DNA of 58,962 bases from CAIQJJ01 sp964606085 (lineage in GTDB: Bacteria; Chloroflexota; Anaerolineae; Anaerolineales; UBA4823). Location: contig CAZSFD010000023.1 of assembly GCA_964606085.1 (NCBI GenBank), positions 1 through 58,962 on the forward strand, given 5' to 3'. Below are positions 45,362 through 53,890 of this stretch, one piece after another. Every line of letters starts with the position of its first letter. Position 1 is the stretch's first letter. The position numbers and the translations under genes were made by a program. The notes beneath the pieces are model-generated. The model had not been told where the DNA came from. It saw only the letters and a program-made list of their open reading frames with translations, and searched no databases.

Positions 45362-47537
45362 ATGTTTAAGAAGCACTCGTTGTATGTGCTGGTGGCGTTC
45401 CTGTTCATCGCCGCCACCGTTTTGTCAGCCTGCGGCGGCGCGGCCACCCAAGCCCCCGAAGCCACCAAAGCCGCCGAAGGCAGCAAACTGGCCGTTGGCA
45501 TTGTGCTGCCGACCAAAGACGAACCGCGCTGGATTCAGGACGAAACCCGCTTCAAAGACGCCCTGACCGCTGCCGGTTATGAAGTTCAAATTCTGTTCAG
45601 CCAGGGCGATTCGGCCAAAGAAAAGGCCAACGTCGAGGCGCTGATCAGCCAGGGTATCCAGGTTCTGATCATCTGCCCGCAGGATGGCACCGCCGCCGCC
45701 GCTGCCGCCGAAGCTGCCCGCGCCGCGGGTGTCAAAGTCATCTCCTATGACCGTCTGATCCGCGACACCGACGCCGTGGACTACTACGTGACCTTCGACA
45801 GCGTGGCCGTAGGCGAGGCCTGGGGTCAGTACCTCATTGACAACGCCACTGGCACAGGCAACAACCTGTACCTGTACGCCGGCGCGGCCTCTGACAACAA
45901 CGCCTTCCTGTTCTTCGAGGGCGCCTGGAACAAACTCCAGCCCAAGATCGCCGATGGCACTTTCGTGATCAAGAACTCCAGCGAAGCCGTGGCCCTGCAA
46001 GGCAAGGCCACCCTCACCCGCGAAGAAATGGCCAAGATCATCGGCCAGGTGACCACCGAGTGGAAATTCGACGTTGCCAAGAACCTGGCGGAAGCCAACC
46101 TGACGGCGGCTGCGGCTGCCGACAAAGGCACCGTCTACATCGTGGCCCCAATGACGGCACAGCCCGCGCCATTGCCGATGCCTTCGCCGCCGACAAAGAC
46201 GTGACCAAGTACTACATCTCCGGCCAGGATGCCGAAAAAGCCTCGGTGCAGTACATCATTGATGGCAAGCAGTCCATGACTGTCCTCAAGGACGTGCGCA
46301 CCCTGGTGCAAGACGCCATCACCGCCGCCCTGGCTTACCTCAAGGGCAACACGCCTGAGAAAACCAATTCCTACAACAACGGCAAGATTGATGTCCCCGC
46401 CAAGCCGTCGGCCATCGTCACCGTCACCAAAGACAATGTCAAGGCCGCCATCATCGACTCGGGCTACTACCCCGCCAGCGATTTCACCGACCTCGATGAC
46501 AGCGGCGCTGCCCCCACCGTGACCGGCAAAGTGGGCATCGTGCTGCCGACCAAAGACGAACCACGCTGGATTCAGGACGAAACCCGCTTCAAAGAAGCGT
46601 TGACCGCTGCCGGGTATGAAGTTCAAATCCTGTTCAGCCAGGGTGATTCGGCCAAAGAAAAGGCCAACGTCGAGGCGCTGATCAGCCAGGGTATCCAGGT
46701 TCTGATCATCTGCCCGCAGGATGGCACCGCCGCCGCCGCTGCCGCCGAAGCTGCCCGCGCCGCGGGTGTCAAAGTCATCTCCTATGACCGTCTGATCCGC
46801 GACACCGACGCCGTGGACTACTACGTGACCTTCGACAGCGTGGCCGTAGGCGAGGCCTGGGGTCAGTACCTCATTGACAACGCCACTGGCACAGGCAACA
46901 ACCTGTACCTGTACGCCGGCGCGGCCTCTGACAACAACGCCTTCCTGTTCTTCGAGGGCGCCTGGAACAAACTCCAGCCCAAGATCGCCGATGGCACTTT
47001 CGTGATCAAGAACTCCAGCGAAGCCGTGGCCCTGCAAGGCAAGGCCACCCTCACCCGCGAAGAAATGGCCAAGATCATCGGCCAGGTGACCACCGAGTGG
47101 AAATTCGACGTTGCCAAGAACCTGGCGGAAGCCAACCTGACGGCGGCTGCGGCTGCCGACAAAGGCACCGTCTACATCGTGGCCCCAATGACGGCACAGC
47201 CCGCGCCATTGCCGATGCCTTCGCCGCCGACAAAGACGTGACCAAGTACTACATCTCCGGCCAGGATGCCGAAAAAGCCTCGGTGCAGTACATCATTGAT
47301 GGCAAGCAGTCCATGACTGTCCTCAAGGACGTGCGCACCCTGGTGCAAGACGCCATCACCGCCGCCCTGGCTTACCTCAAGGGCAACACGCCTGAGAAAA
47401 CCAATTCCTACAACAACGGCAAGATTGATGTCCCCGCCAAGCCGTCGGCCATCGTCACCGTCACCAAAGACAACGTCAAGGCCGCCATCATCGACTCGGG
47501 CTACTACCCCGCCAGCGATTTCACCGGCCTGCCGTAA
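45362..47537 (+). CDS. ChvE-like sugar-binding lipoprotein, tandemly duplicated, one-base frameshift in each half
   Basis: The start has AAGGAG and a lipoprotein signal (VAFLFIAATVLSAC). Then two near-identical periplasmic-binding domains follow in tandem: VGIVLPTKDEPRWIQDE to YYPASDF, joined by TDLDDSGAAPTVTGK. Each is disrupted by a missing base in a C-run (CCCC at 46146-46149 and 47183-47186): frame 0 reads VAPMTAQP then stops shortly after, whereas one extra C would give the expected VAPNDGTARAIADAF. Adding one base at each place makes one exact frame of 725 residues ending at 47537. As sequenced, only a truncated 280-residue protein is made. It is either a pseudogene, a shared sequencing error, or recoding. 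The family binds monosaccharides (xylose, arabinose, glucose types). Confidence 0.8.
45494..46489 (+). repeat. First copy of 1037-nt tandem repeat in binding-protein gene
   Basis: The second copy (46531-47526) is offset by exactly 1037 nt. About ten differences cluster in the first 130 nt (mostly synonymous), the middle is identical over some 800 nt by eye, and one difference (AAT/AAC) is near the end. The divergence at the edges rules out a simple collapsed or repeated assembly. Confidence 0.9.
46531..47526 (+). repeat. Second copy of 1037-nt tandem repeat in binding-protein gene
   Basis: See the first copy. This one ends TGLP with a stop, where the first continues into the TDLDDSG linker. 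Confidence 0.9.
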
Positions 47538-47552
47538 TCCTCCCTCCATATC

Positions 47553-47593
47553 GTAGGGGCGGATGGCATCCGCCCGATGGCATCCGCCCCTAC
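47553..47593. repeat. Nested GTAGGGGCGGATG palindrome
   Basis: GTAGGGGCGGATG and complement with an internal repeat of GGATGCCATC. It lies 16 nt after the binding-protein stop and can act as transcript-stabilising hairpin between the first gene and the ATPase gene. It is related to 35038-35064. Confidence 0.8.
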
Positions 47594-47618
47594 ACGTTCA
47601 TTTTCAAACCAACCGAGC

Positions 47619-47679
47619 AGGAACAGCGATGGTGCGGATATAATTTGTAGTCGTTTCAACATCCCCCATCCCTGTTCCT
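47619..47679 (+). promoter_or_regulatory. Promoter and inverted repeat before the sugar ABC ATPase gene
   Basis: TATAAT at 47639-47644 is flanked by the inverted pair AGGAACAG (47619-47626) and CTGTTCCT (47672-47679). This could be a dyad operator around an internal promoter; alternatively the pair simply forms an mRNA stem. Confidence 0.4.
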
Positions 47680-47707
47680 GTTTTGTTCTACCGCCTGCGG
47701 AGTCCTT

Positions 47708-49234
47708 ATGAAACCTCCCATTTTGGAGATGCAGAACATCACCAAAGAATTTCCCGGCGTCAAGGCCCTCAGTAATGTCAATTTTCGTGTGGCCGAGGGC
47801 GAGATTCACTGCCTGGTTGGCGAAAACGGCGCTGGAAAATCTACGCTGATGAAGGTGTTAAGCGGCGTCTACGGCCACGGTTCGTACAGCGGCAGCATCT
47901 TGTTCAACGGCCACGAGCAGAAATTTTCGGGCATCCACGATAGCGAGAAGGCTGGCATCGCCATCATCTACCAGGAATTGGCCCTGGTGCCAGAGCTGAC
48001 CGTCTACGAAAACATCTTTCTCGGCCACGAAGTCACCCGCAACGGCCTTTTGGTGGATTGGAATGAAACGATCAAGCGCGCCGGTGAGATGTTGACCAGG
48101 GTGCGCCTGAATGTCAACCCGGCCACGAAAGTAAAAGACCTCGGTGTGGGCAAGCAGCAGTTGATCGAAATTGCCAAGGCGATGAGCCAGGATGTCAAGC
48201 TGTTGATTTTGGACGAACCCACCGCCGCGCTCAATGAAGATGACAGCGAAAACCTGCTGCAACTGCTGCGCGAACTGAAAAGCCACGGCGTGACGTGTGT
48301 GCTGATCTCGCACAAACTCAAGGAAGTGATCCGCATCGCCGATTCTGTCACCGTACTGCGCGACGGTAAGACCGTCTGCACATTAGACACCCACAAGGGC
48401 GAAGTCTCAGAAAACGTGCTGATCAAACACATGGTCGGGCGCGAAATAGACAACATCTACCCGCCGCGCCAGCACAAACCGACCGCCGAAATCGTGCTGG
48501 AAGTGCGCGACTGGAACGCCTACAGCCCCATCGTCGGGCGCGACATCCTCAAAAACATCAGTTTCAACGTACACAAAGGCGAGATCGTCGGCTTTGCCGG
48601 GCTGATGGGTTCTGGCCGCACCGAGTTGGCCTTGAGCCTGTTTGGCAACCCAGATGGCTACCACATCAGCGGCGAGATGTACGTGAAGGGCCAGAAAAAG
48701 CACTTCACCCACCCGGGGCAAGCCATCGCCGCTGGCGTAGCATACGCCACCGAAGATCGCAAAGGCGACGGGCTGATCTTGATCCAGGACGTAAAGCAGA
48801 ACATCACCCTGGCCAACCTGGGCAAAATCTCCCGGCGGGGTGTGGTAGATAGCAACGCCGAGGTGAAGATCGCCAACGAATACAAGACCTCGCTCAACAT
48901 CAAGACCCCCAGTGTCGAGCAGACCGTGGGCAACCTGAGCGGCGGCAACCAACAAAAGGTGTCGTTGGGCAAGTGGCTCTTCGTCCAGCCTGATATCTTG
49001 ATCCTCGATGAGCCGACCCGCGGCATTGATGTGGGCGCAAAATATGAAATTTACACGATCATGAACCGCCTGCTCGAACAGGGCATGAGCATCATCATGA
49101 TTTCGTCTGAACTGCCCGAGGTATTGGGCATGAGTGACCGGGTTTACATCGTCTCTGGCGGCAAGATCGCCGGAGAATTGCCTATCGCAGAAGCCACGCA
49201 AGAGAAGATCATGGCGTTGGCGACCAATTATTAG
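47708..49234 (+). CDS. Sugar ABC transporter ATP-binding protein (GguA/MmsA-XylG-like)
   Basis: 508 residues with two ABC domains. Domain 1 has Walker A GENGAGKST and Walker B KLLILDEPT; its signature region is VKDLGVGKQQLIEIAKAM (degenerate, usual in this family). Domain 2 has GLMGSGRTEL in place of a normal P-loop and signature LSGGNQQKVSLGKWLF, Walker B DILILDEPTRGIDVGAK. Both are typical for the monosaccharide class. It should drive import by the next-encoded permease. Confidence 0.94.
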   Translation: MKPPILEMQNITKEFPGVKALSNVNFRVAEGEIHCLVGENGAGKSTLMKVLSGVYGHGSYSGSILFNGHEQKFSGIHDSEKAGIAIIYQELALVPELTVYENIFLGHEVTRNGLLVDWNETIKRAGEMLTRVRLNVNPATKVKDLGVGKQQLIEIAKAMSQDVKLLILDEPTAALNEDDSENLLQLLRELKSHGVTCVLISHKLKEVIRIADSVTVLRDGKTVCTLDTHKGEVSENVLIKHMVGREIDNIYPPRQHKPTAEIVLEVRDWNAYSPIVGRDILKNISFNVHKGEIVGFAGLMGSGRTELALSLFGNPDGYHISGEMYVKGQKKHFTHPGQAIAAGVAYATEDRKGDGLILIQDVKQNITLANLGKISRRGVVDSNAEVKIANEYKTSLNIKTPSVEQTVGNLSGGNQQKVSLGKWLFVQPDILILDEPTRGIDVGAKYEIYTIMNRLLEQGMSIIMISSELPEVLGMSDRVYIVSGGKIAGELPIAEATQEKIMALATNY

Positions 49235-49236
49235 TG

Positions 49237-49316
49237 CCTAACCCGCGAACTCCTTGCACAAAAAACAAGGATTTCTTGGATTAGCGCCCTGGTTGTTCCG
49301 CTTTATGCGGGTTAGG
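49237..49316 (+). promoter_or_regulatory. Candidate SD-sequestering structure before the permease gene
   Basis: CCTAACCCGC (49237-49246) is the exact complement of GCGGGTTAGG (49307-49316), which overlaps the Shine-Dalgarno sequence of the permease gene. A local hairpin CCGC-TTTAT-GCGG (49298-49310) uses part of the same bases and would compete with the long pairing; another stem (CCTTG/CAAGG) lies between. Two mutually exclusive folds are thus possible. Confidence 0.5.
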
Positions 49317-49324
49317 AGGCCGGA

Positions 49325-50515
49325 ATGTCGTTCGTTACAGATTTACAGAAGGTTTTGCGGCAAAATATCCGCGAATATGGCATGTGGATTGCCCTGTTTG
49401 TGATCATGGCCTATTTCACGGTGACGACCAATGGCACGTTCATTTCGTCACGCAATATCGTCAACCTGGTCAACCAGTCGGGCTATATCGCCGTGCTGGC
49501 CGTCGGCATGACGTTGGTGATCGTCATCCGGCAGATCGATCTCTCGGTAGGCTTTTTGGGCGGCTTCCTGGGCGCGATTGCGGCGATTGCGATGGTGCAG
49601 TGGGATTTGCCCGTCCACGTGGTAATCCCCTTGACGCTGGTCTTGGGCGCTATCGCCGGGATGCTGACTGCTTTTTTGGTGGCGCAGTTGAAAATACCAT
49701 CATTTGTGGCTTCGCTGGCCGGCTGGTTGATCTATCGCGGGGCGATCCTGGTTGTGACCGAAAGCACCGGCACGATCATCATCCCCGATAAAACCTTCAA
49801 CGCCATTGGCAACGGCTTCATCCCCGACATTTTCGACCCCGAAACGGCCTTCCTGCCAGGCATCCACAAACTGACCCTGCTGCTGGGCGTCCTGGCGATC
49901 ATCGCCCTGATCATCAACGAGGTCAACGACCGGCGCAAGAAGCAGGCGTACAATTTTGAAGTGCTACCGCTGAACCTGTTCGTGATCAAGATGGTCTTCA
50001 TGTCGGTCTTGATCGGCGGCGTGATGTGGGTGCTGGCTGGCTACCAGGGCCTCTCGTGGACGGCAGTGGTGGTGTTGATCGTGGTGCTGATCTACGACTT
50101 CATCGCCTCGCAGACAGTGTTGGGGCGGCACATCTACGCCGTGGGCGGCAACCCTGAAGCGGCAGAGTTGAGCGGCATCAGCGTCAAAAAGATCATCTAC
50201 GTTGTGTTTGGCTCAATGGGTATGCTATCGGGGTTGGCGGGTATTTTGTATGCCTCCCGCTTGCAATCGGCCACCACCACCGCTGGCAACTTGTGGGAAC
50301 TGGACGCGATTGCCGCCGCCTACGTGGGCGGCGTCTCGGCGGCAGGCGGCGTGGGTAAGGTCGTCGGGTCAATCATCGGCGCGCTGGTGATGATGTCGCT
50401 CTCCAGCGGCATGAACCTGATGGGCATCGGCATCTCGTACCAGTACATGGTGCGCGGCGCGGTGCTGGCCGCAGCAGTGATCTTCGACGTGGCCACGCGC
50501 AGCCGGGGGAACTAA
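49325..50515 (+). CDS. Sugar ABC transporter permease (GguB/MmsB-XylH-like)
   Basis: 396 residues with about nine spans. Family features: AVGMTLVIVIRQIDLSVG in the N-terminal half, QLKIPSFVASLAGWLIYRGA, and YAVGGNPEAAELSGISVKKI near 270, which is the characteristic loop contacting the ATPase. It begins 90 nt after the ATPase stop, with TTAGGAGG as ribosome site. Together with the upstream genes it makes a ChvE-GguA-GguB-like importer. Confidence 0.94.
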   Translation: MSFVTDLQKVLRQNIREYGMWIALFVIMAYFTVTTNGTFISSRNIVNLVNQSGYIAVLAVGMTLVIVIRQIDLSVGFLGGFLGAIAAIAMVQWDLPVHVVIPLTLVLGAIAGMLTAFLVAQLKIPSFVASLAGWLIYRGAILVVTESTGTIIIPDKTFNAIGNGFIPDIFDPETAFLPGIHKLTLLLGVLAIIALIINEVNDRRKKQAYNFEVLPLNLFVIKMVFMSVLIGGVMWVLAGYQGLSWTAVVVLIVVLIYDFIASQTVLGRHIYAVGGNPEAAELSGISVKKIIYVVFGSMGMLSGLAGILYASRLQSATTTAGNLWELDAIAAAYVGGVSAAGGVGKVVGSIIGALVMMSLSSGMNLMGIGISYQYMVRGAVLAAAVIFDVATRSRGN

Positions 50516-50563
50516 GGGCAGCGAATGGAGAAAAGAGAAGCCAGCGAGCAACATCGCTGACAG

Positions 50564-50616
50564 AGCAAACGAAACGAGCGACCCTGGATACCACAGGGTC
50601 GCTCGTTTCGTTTGCT
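50564..50616 (+). terminator. 23-bp perfect hairpin after the permease gene
   Basis: AGCAAACGAAACGAGCGACCCTG with its exact complement, seven-base loop. There is no T-run, so it could be a factor-independent stop only in part, or an mRNA 3'-end protector. A smaller stem (CAGCGA/TCGCTG) lies just before. Confidence 0.6.
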
Positions 50617-50683
50617 GCCGAAAACCGGTTGGCGGCGCGCCGGCGAACAACCTGGCAGCCATTCTTGCCGAGGGATGAAATAT

Positions 50684-50836
50684 CTAGTTTGACAATGTCA
50701 CATTTACGTAGGGCCGTTGGTTGAGCCTGTCGAAACCAACAAATTCGCCCACGAAAAGGCTGGTTTCGATAGGGGTTTCGACAAGCTCAACCCAAGTCAA
50801 CCAGCGAATTTGCTTAATGTGACATTGTCAAACTAG
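50684..50836. mobile_element. MITE-like element with 21-bp terminal inverted repeats
   Basis: 153 bp. Left end CTAGTTTGACAATGTCACATT, right end its exact complement. The interior carries REP-like GGTTGAGCCTGTCGAAACC and TTTCGACAAGCTCAACC. CTAG at both outer ends may be part of the repeat or a target duplication. A related 103-bp copy is at 57936-58038 and one end is at 16-33. There is no coding capacity. Confidence 0.75.
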
Positions 50837-50845
50837 GTGACGTTT

Positions 50846-50851
50846 TATAAT
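50846..50851 (+). promoter_or_regulatory. -10 box directly before the MalT-type regulator gene
   Basis: TATAAT, then 6 nt, then ATG 50858. The right end of the MITE-like element contributes TTGTCA (50825-50830) in the -35 position, though with a short spacer (15 nt). Confidence 0.5.
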
Positions 50852-50857
50852 TGATCC

Positions 50858-53584
50858 ATGCCACCCCCAATCCTTGCCACCAAGCGCCACATCCCCGCGC
50901 CACGCTTGCAATTCGTCTCCCGCCCACGCCTGGTGACGCGCCTGAACGAGGGCCTGACCGCCGGGCGCAAACTGACGCTGCTCTCGGCCTCGGCGGGTTT
51001 TGGCAAAACCACCCTGCTCAGCGAATGGATTTCGGCTCCGCCGCTCCTGGCAGGAGCGGGGCCGGGGGTGCGGTGCTGCTGGCTCTCGCTCGACGAAGCC
51101 GACAGCGACCCGGCGCGCTTCCTGCTTTATCTTGTTTCTGCCTTGCAGATGGTTGCACCCAACCTGGGCGAAGGGGTTGGGGCGGCCCTGCAAACGCCGC
51201 AGCCACCGCCCCTCGCAAGCCTGCTGACCGGCCTGCTCAACGAGATAGCTGAAATCCCCGCAAAGGTGATCCTCGTCCTCGATGATTATCACCTGCTTGA
51301 TTCCCCGGTCGTCGATTCCGCCCTGGCCTTCTTGCTCGAACACCTGCCTCCGCAACTGCACCTGGTCATCGCCAGCCGCGAAGACCCCAACCTGCCCATC
51401 GCTCGCCTGCGCGCCCGCGGCCAGCTCACCGAACTGCGCGCCGCCGACTTGCGCTTCAGCCCCGCCGAAGCCGCCGAGTTCCTCAACCGGGTGATGGGGC
51501 TGAATCTCACCGAAGCAGATGTGGCCGCCCTCGAAGCCCGCACCGAAGGCTGGATCGCCGGGCTGCAACTGGCCGCGCTGGCCATGCAAGCGCCCTTTGC
51601 CGGGCAGGGGCCGCGCGACCCGGCCAGTTTCATCCAATCCTTCACCGGCAGCCACCGCTTTGTGCTCGATTACCTGCTGGAAGAAGTTCTCCAGCGCCAG
51701 CCGCCCGATATCCAGAATTTCCTCCTGCGCACCTCCATTCTCAACCGTCTCTGTGGCCCGCTGTGCGATGCCGTGATGGGCAACCTACCCGCTTTCAACC
51801 TGCAACCCTTCGACCAGCTCAGGGCAGGCACTGCAACCTTCACCCTCGAAGCCCTCGAACACGCCAACCTGTTCCTCATCCCCCTCGACCACGAACGCCG
51901 CTGGTACCGTTATCACCACCTGTTCGGCGATTTGCTGCGCCAGCGGCTCGGAAATCCTGCCAATCTCCCTGCAGCGCATGTACGCGCCAGCCAGTGGTAC
52001 GAGGAAAATGGCGACCTGGCCGAAGCCTTCCACCATGCCCACGCCGCCGCCGATTTCGCGCGCGCCGCCCGCCTGGCCGAAGCCGCCTGGCCGGGCATGG
52101 AAGGTTCTTTTCAATCTGCCGCCTGGGTTGGCTGGGCCACAAAGCTGCCGGAGGCGATCGTGTGCGCCCGGCCTGGGTTATGCTACCAGCTTGGCCGGGC
52201 TTTCTCCGATCTCGGTGAGCCGGAGACGAGCGAGATGCACCTGCGAAATGCCGAACACGCCCTGGCCCAAGCGCCCAACCAGGCCACGTTAGCGCCCCTG
52301 CCAGGCAACATTGCTCTGACCCGCGCCTACAACGCCCAGGTGCAGGGCAAATGGGTCGAAGCTGCCCAATACGCCGAGCAGGCCCTGCAAATCATCCCCG
52401 CCGAGGATATTTACCGCCGCGCCCAGGCCGCCATCACCCTCGAATTTACCCATTGGGCCAGCGGCAACCTGGAGGCTGCCCTTGCCGCCATCCACGACTG
52501 GATGGCCGATATGCACAAGTTGGGCAACCCGGTCTTTGTGATTGCCAGTGCCTTCGCCGAGGCCGATCTGTTGGTCGCGCTGGGGCGGCTGCGCCAGGCG
52601 ATTGCGGCCTACCAACGCGCCCTGCAACTGGCTGCCCAAAGCGGCCGCGAAGCGCAACAAATTACCGCCCACCATCACCTGGGACTGGCGCTGATTGCCC
52701 ACGAACTTGGGGAGGCTGAAGCGACGGCCCAACACCTGCAAACCGCCGCCGACCTCGGCCAGCGCACCACCCTGGTAGACTGGCAGCACCGCTGGAAACT
52801 GGCCCAGGCCCGCTTGAAAGAAGCCGCCGGAGACTGGGAAACCGCCCTGGAACTGCTCGACGAGGCCCGGCGGGTTTACGTCAAGAACCCGGTGCCCATC
52901 ACCCGCCCGGTCGAGGCCATGCAGGCGCGGGTTCACCTCAAACAAGGGCAGCGCGACAAAGCCGAGGCCTGGGCGCAGGAGCGGGGAATTGCGCTCACCG
53001 ATGAAGCCAGCTACCTCGCCGAATACGAACTGCTCACCCTGGCCCGCCTGCGGTTAGAGCATCCTGGCGTCCACAACCTGCTGAAACGTCTGCTGGCGCT
53101 GGCCGAAGCGCAAAAACGGATGGGCAGCGCCCTCGAAATCCTGCTGACTCAGGCGCTTGTCTGCCAGGCGCAGGGCCGCCAACCCCAGGCCCTCGCCGCC
53201 CTCGCACGCGCCCTGGCCCTGGCTGCGCCCGAAGGCTACTTGCGCACGTTTGTGGACGAAGGCGAAGCAATGCGCCTGCTGATTGCCGACTTTCGATTTT
53301 CGATTGCCGAACGCGCCCATCCGCTGCTCGTGTATGCCGATAAACTCCTGGCTGCTTTTCCACAATCAGCCATCAGAAATCAGCAATCAGAAATGCTATT
53401 GACTGAACGTGAGTTGGAAGTGCTGCGCCTGGTTGCCCAGGGGCTTTCCAACGCTGAAATCAGCCAGCGGCTTTACCTGGCCCTCAGCACCGTCAAAGGC
53501 CACAACCAACGCATTTTCGACAAGCTGCAAGCCCAAAATCGTACCGAAGCAATAGTCCGCGCCGGCGAGTTGGGTCTGCTCTAA
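50858..53584 (+). CDS. MalT-type LuxR family regulator with REP-derived insertion
   Basis: 908 residues. An N-terminal STAND ATPase (Walker A SASAGFGKTTL at about 43-52, Walker B VILVLDDYHLL near 147) is followed by a winged helix/arm region (YRYHHLFGDLLRQRL at about 350), a TPR-like superhelix (about 370-800) and a C-terminal LuxR helix-turn-helix (LTERELEVLRLVAQGLSNAEISQRLYLALSTVKGH). Such proteins bind an inducer and ATP, then activate promoters. At 51806-51829 the sequence CCCTTCGACCAGCTCAGGGC encodes the stretch PFDQLRAG, the typical trace of a REP-like unit inserted in frame before the ANLFLIPLD motif. The protein should be functional, with a loop of about 12 extra residues. Confidence 0.9.
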   Translation: MPPPILATKRHIPAPRLQFVSRPRLVTRLNEGLTAGRKLTLLSASAGFGKTTLLSEWISAPPLLAGAGPGVRCCWLSLDEADSDPARFLLYLVSALQMVAPNLGEGVGAALQTPQPPPLASLLTGLLNEIAEIPAKVILVLDDYHLLDSPVVDSALAFLLEHLPPQLHLVIASREDPNLPIARLRARGQLTELRAADLRFSPAEAAEFLNRVMGLNLTEADVAALEARTEGWIAGLQLAALAMQAPFAGQGPRDPASFIQSFTGSHRFVLDYLLEEVLQRQPPDIQNFLLRTSILNRLCGPLCDAVMGNLPAFNLQPFDQLRAGTATFTLEALEHANLFLIPLDHERRWYRYHHLFGDLLRQRLGNPANLPAAHVRASQWYEENGDLAEAFHHAHAAADFARAARLAEAAWPGMEGSFQSAAWVGWATKLPEAIVCARPGLCYQLGRAFSDLGEPETSEMHLRNAEHALAQAPNQATLAPLPGNIALTRAYNAQVQGKWVEAAQYAEQALQIIPAEDIYRRAQAAITLEFTHWASGNLEAALAAIHDWMADMHKLGNPVFVIASAFAEADLLVALGRLRQAIAAYQRALQLAAQSGREAQQITAHHHLGLALIAHELGEAEATAQHLQTAADLGQRTTLVDWQHRWKLAQARLKEAAGDWETALELLDEARRVYVKNPVPITRPVEAMQARVHLKQGQRDKAEAWAQERGIALTDEASYLAEYELLTLARLRLEHPGVHNLLKRLLALAEAQKRMGSALEILLTQALVCQAQGRQPQALAALARALALAAPEGYLRTFVDEGEAMRLLIADFRFSIAERAHPLLVYADKLLAAFPQSAIRNQQSEMLLTERELEVLRLVAQGLSNAEISQRLYLALSTVKGHNQRIFDKLQAQNRTEAIVRAGELGLL
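51806..51829. repeat. REP-like palindrome inside the MalT-type gene
   Basis: CCCTTCGACCAGCTCAGGGC followed by AGGC: the common TTCGACnAGCTCAGGGC palindrome. It is in frame with the gene. Confidence 0.7.
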
Positions 53585-53644
53585 TCCCCAAAACAGTACC
53601 CCAGTTCAATACTTAAGTCGCTACCCGGCAAGCGCGCCAACCGG

Positions 53645-53650
53645 TATAGT
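53645..53650 (+). promoter_or_regulatory. -10 box directly before the 75-aa gene
   Basis: TATAGT, then 7 nt, then ATG 53658. Confidence 0.45.
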
Positions 53651-53657
53651 TGCACGC

Positions 53658-53885
53658 ATGAAACCAACGCACCCCGTTCACTACGAAATCCGCGTCGCAG
53701 GGCAGTTGCCCCCGCAATGGCAGGACTGGTTCAATGGCCTGGACATCGCGGCGGAAAACGACCAAACCCGGATCTCCGGCCCGGTGGCTGACCAGGCGGC
53801 GCTCTATGGCCTGTTGAAAAAGGTGCGCGATTTGGGGCTGGTGTTGGTTTCAGTCAACCCGATTAGCCATTTACCGAAGGAGTAA
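53658..53885 (+). CDS. 75-aa small protein upstream of a quinone oxidoreductase-like gene
   Basis: MKPTHPVHYEIRVAGQLPPQWQDWFNGLDI... predicted alpha+beta: two strands and a helix (DQAALYGLLKKVRDLGLVLVSVNPI). The pattern ITISGPVADQAALYGLL-like (here TRISGPVADQAALYGLL) recalls a small conserved protein family with an ACT-like layout seen near MalT-type regulators. It stops 5 nt before the next ATG, so the two are translated together. Function unknown. Confidence 0.7.
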   Translation: MKPTHPVHYEIRVAGQLPPQWQDWFNGLDIAAENDQTRISGPVADQAALYGLLKKVRDLGLVLVSVNPISHLPKE

Positions 53886-53890
53886 AACCC

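Larger units (their letters stand above)
50516..50857. other. 342-nt intergenic region, hairpin plus MITE-like element
   Basis: It contains a 23-bp perfect hairpin (50564-50616), a MITE-like element (50684-50836) and the -10 box of the next gene. No gene is seen. Confidence 0.7.

Noticed and set aside
46146..46160. Programmed -1 frameshifting in the binding-protein gene
   Set aside because: The sequence GGCCCCA does not let the P-site tRNA re-pair after a slip; a missing C is simpler. Kept only as a remote option in the finding.
46135..47037. 300-residue minus-strand ORF in the binding-protein gene
   Set aside because: It repeats in both copies of the duplicated gene in the antisense phase and matches no family.
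50564..50616. Insertion-sequence end
   Set aside because: The 23-bp arms are almost joined (seven-base loop) and occur once; it is better read as a transcript-end hairpin.
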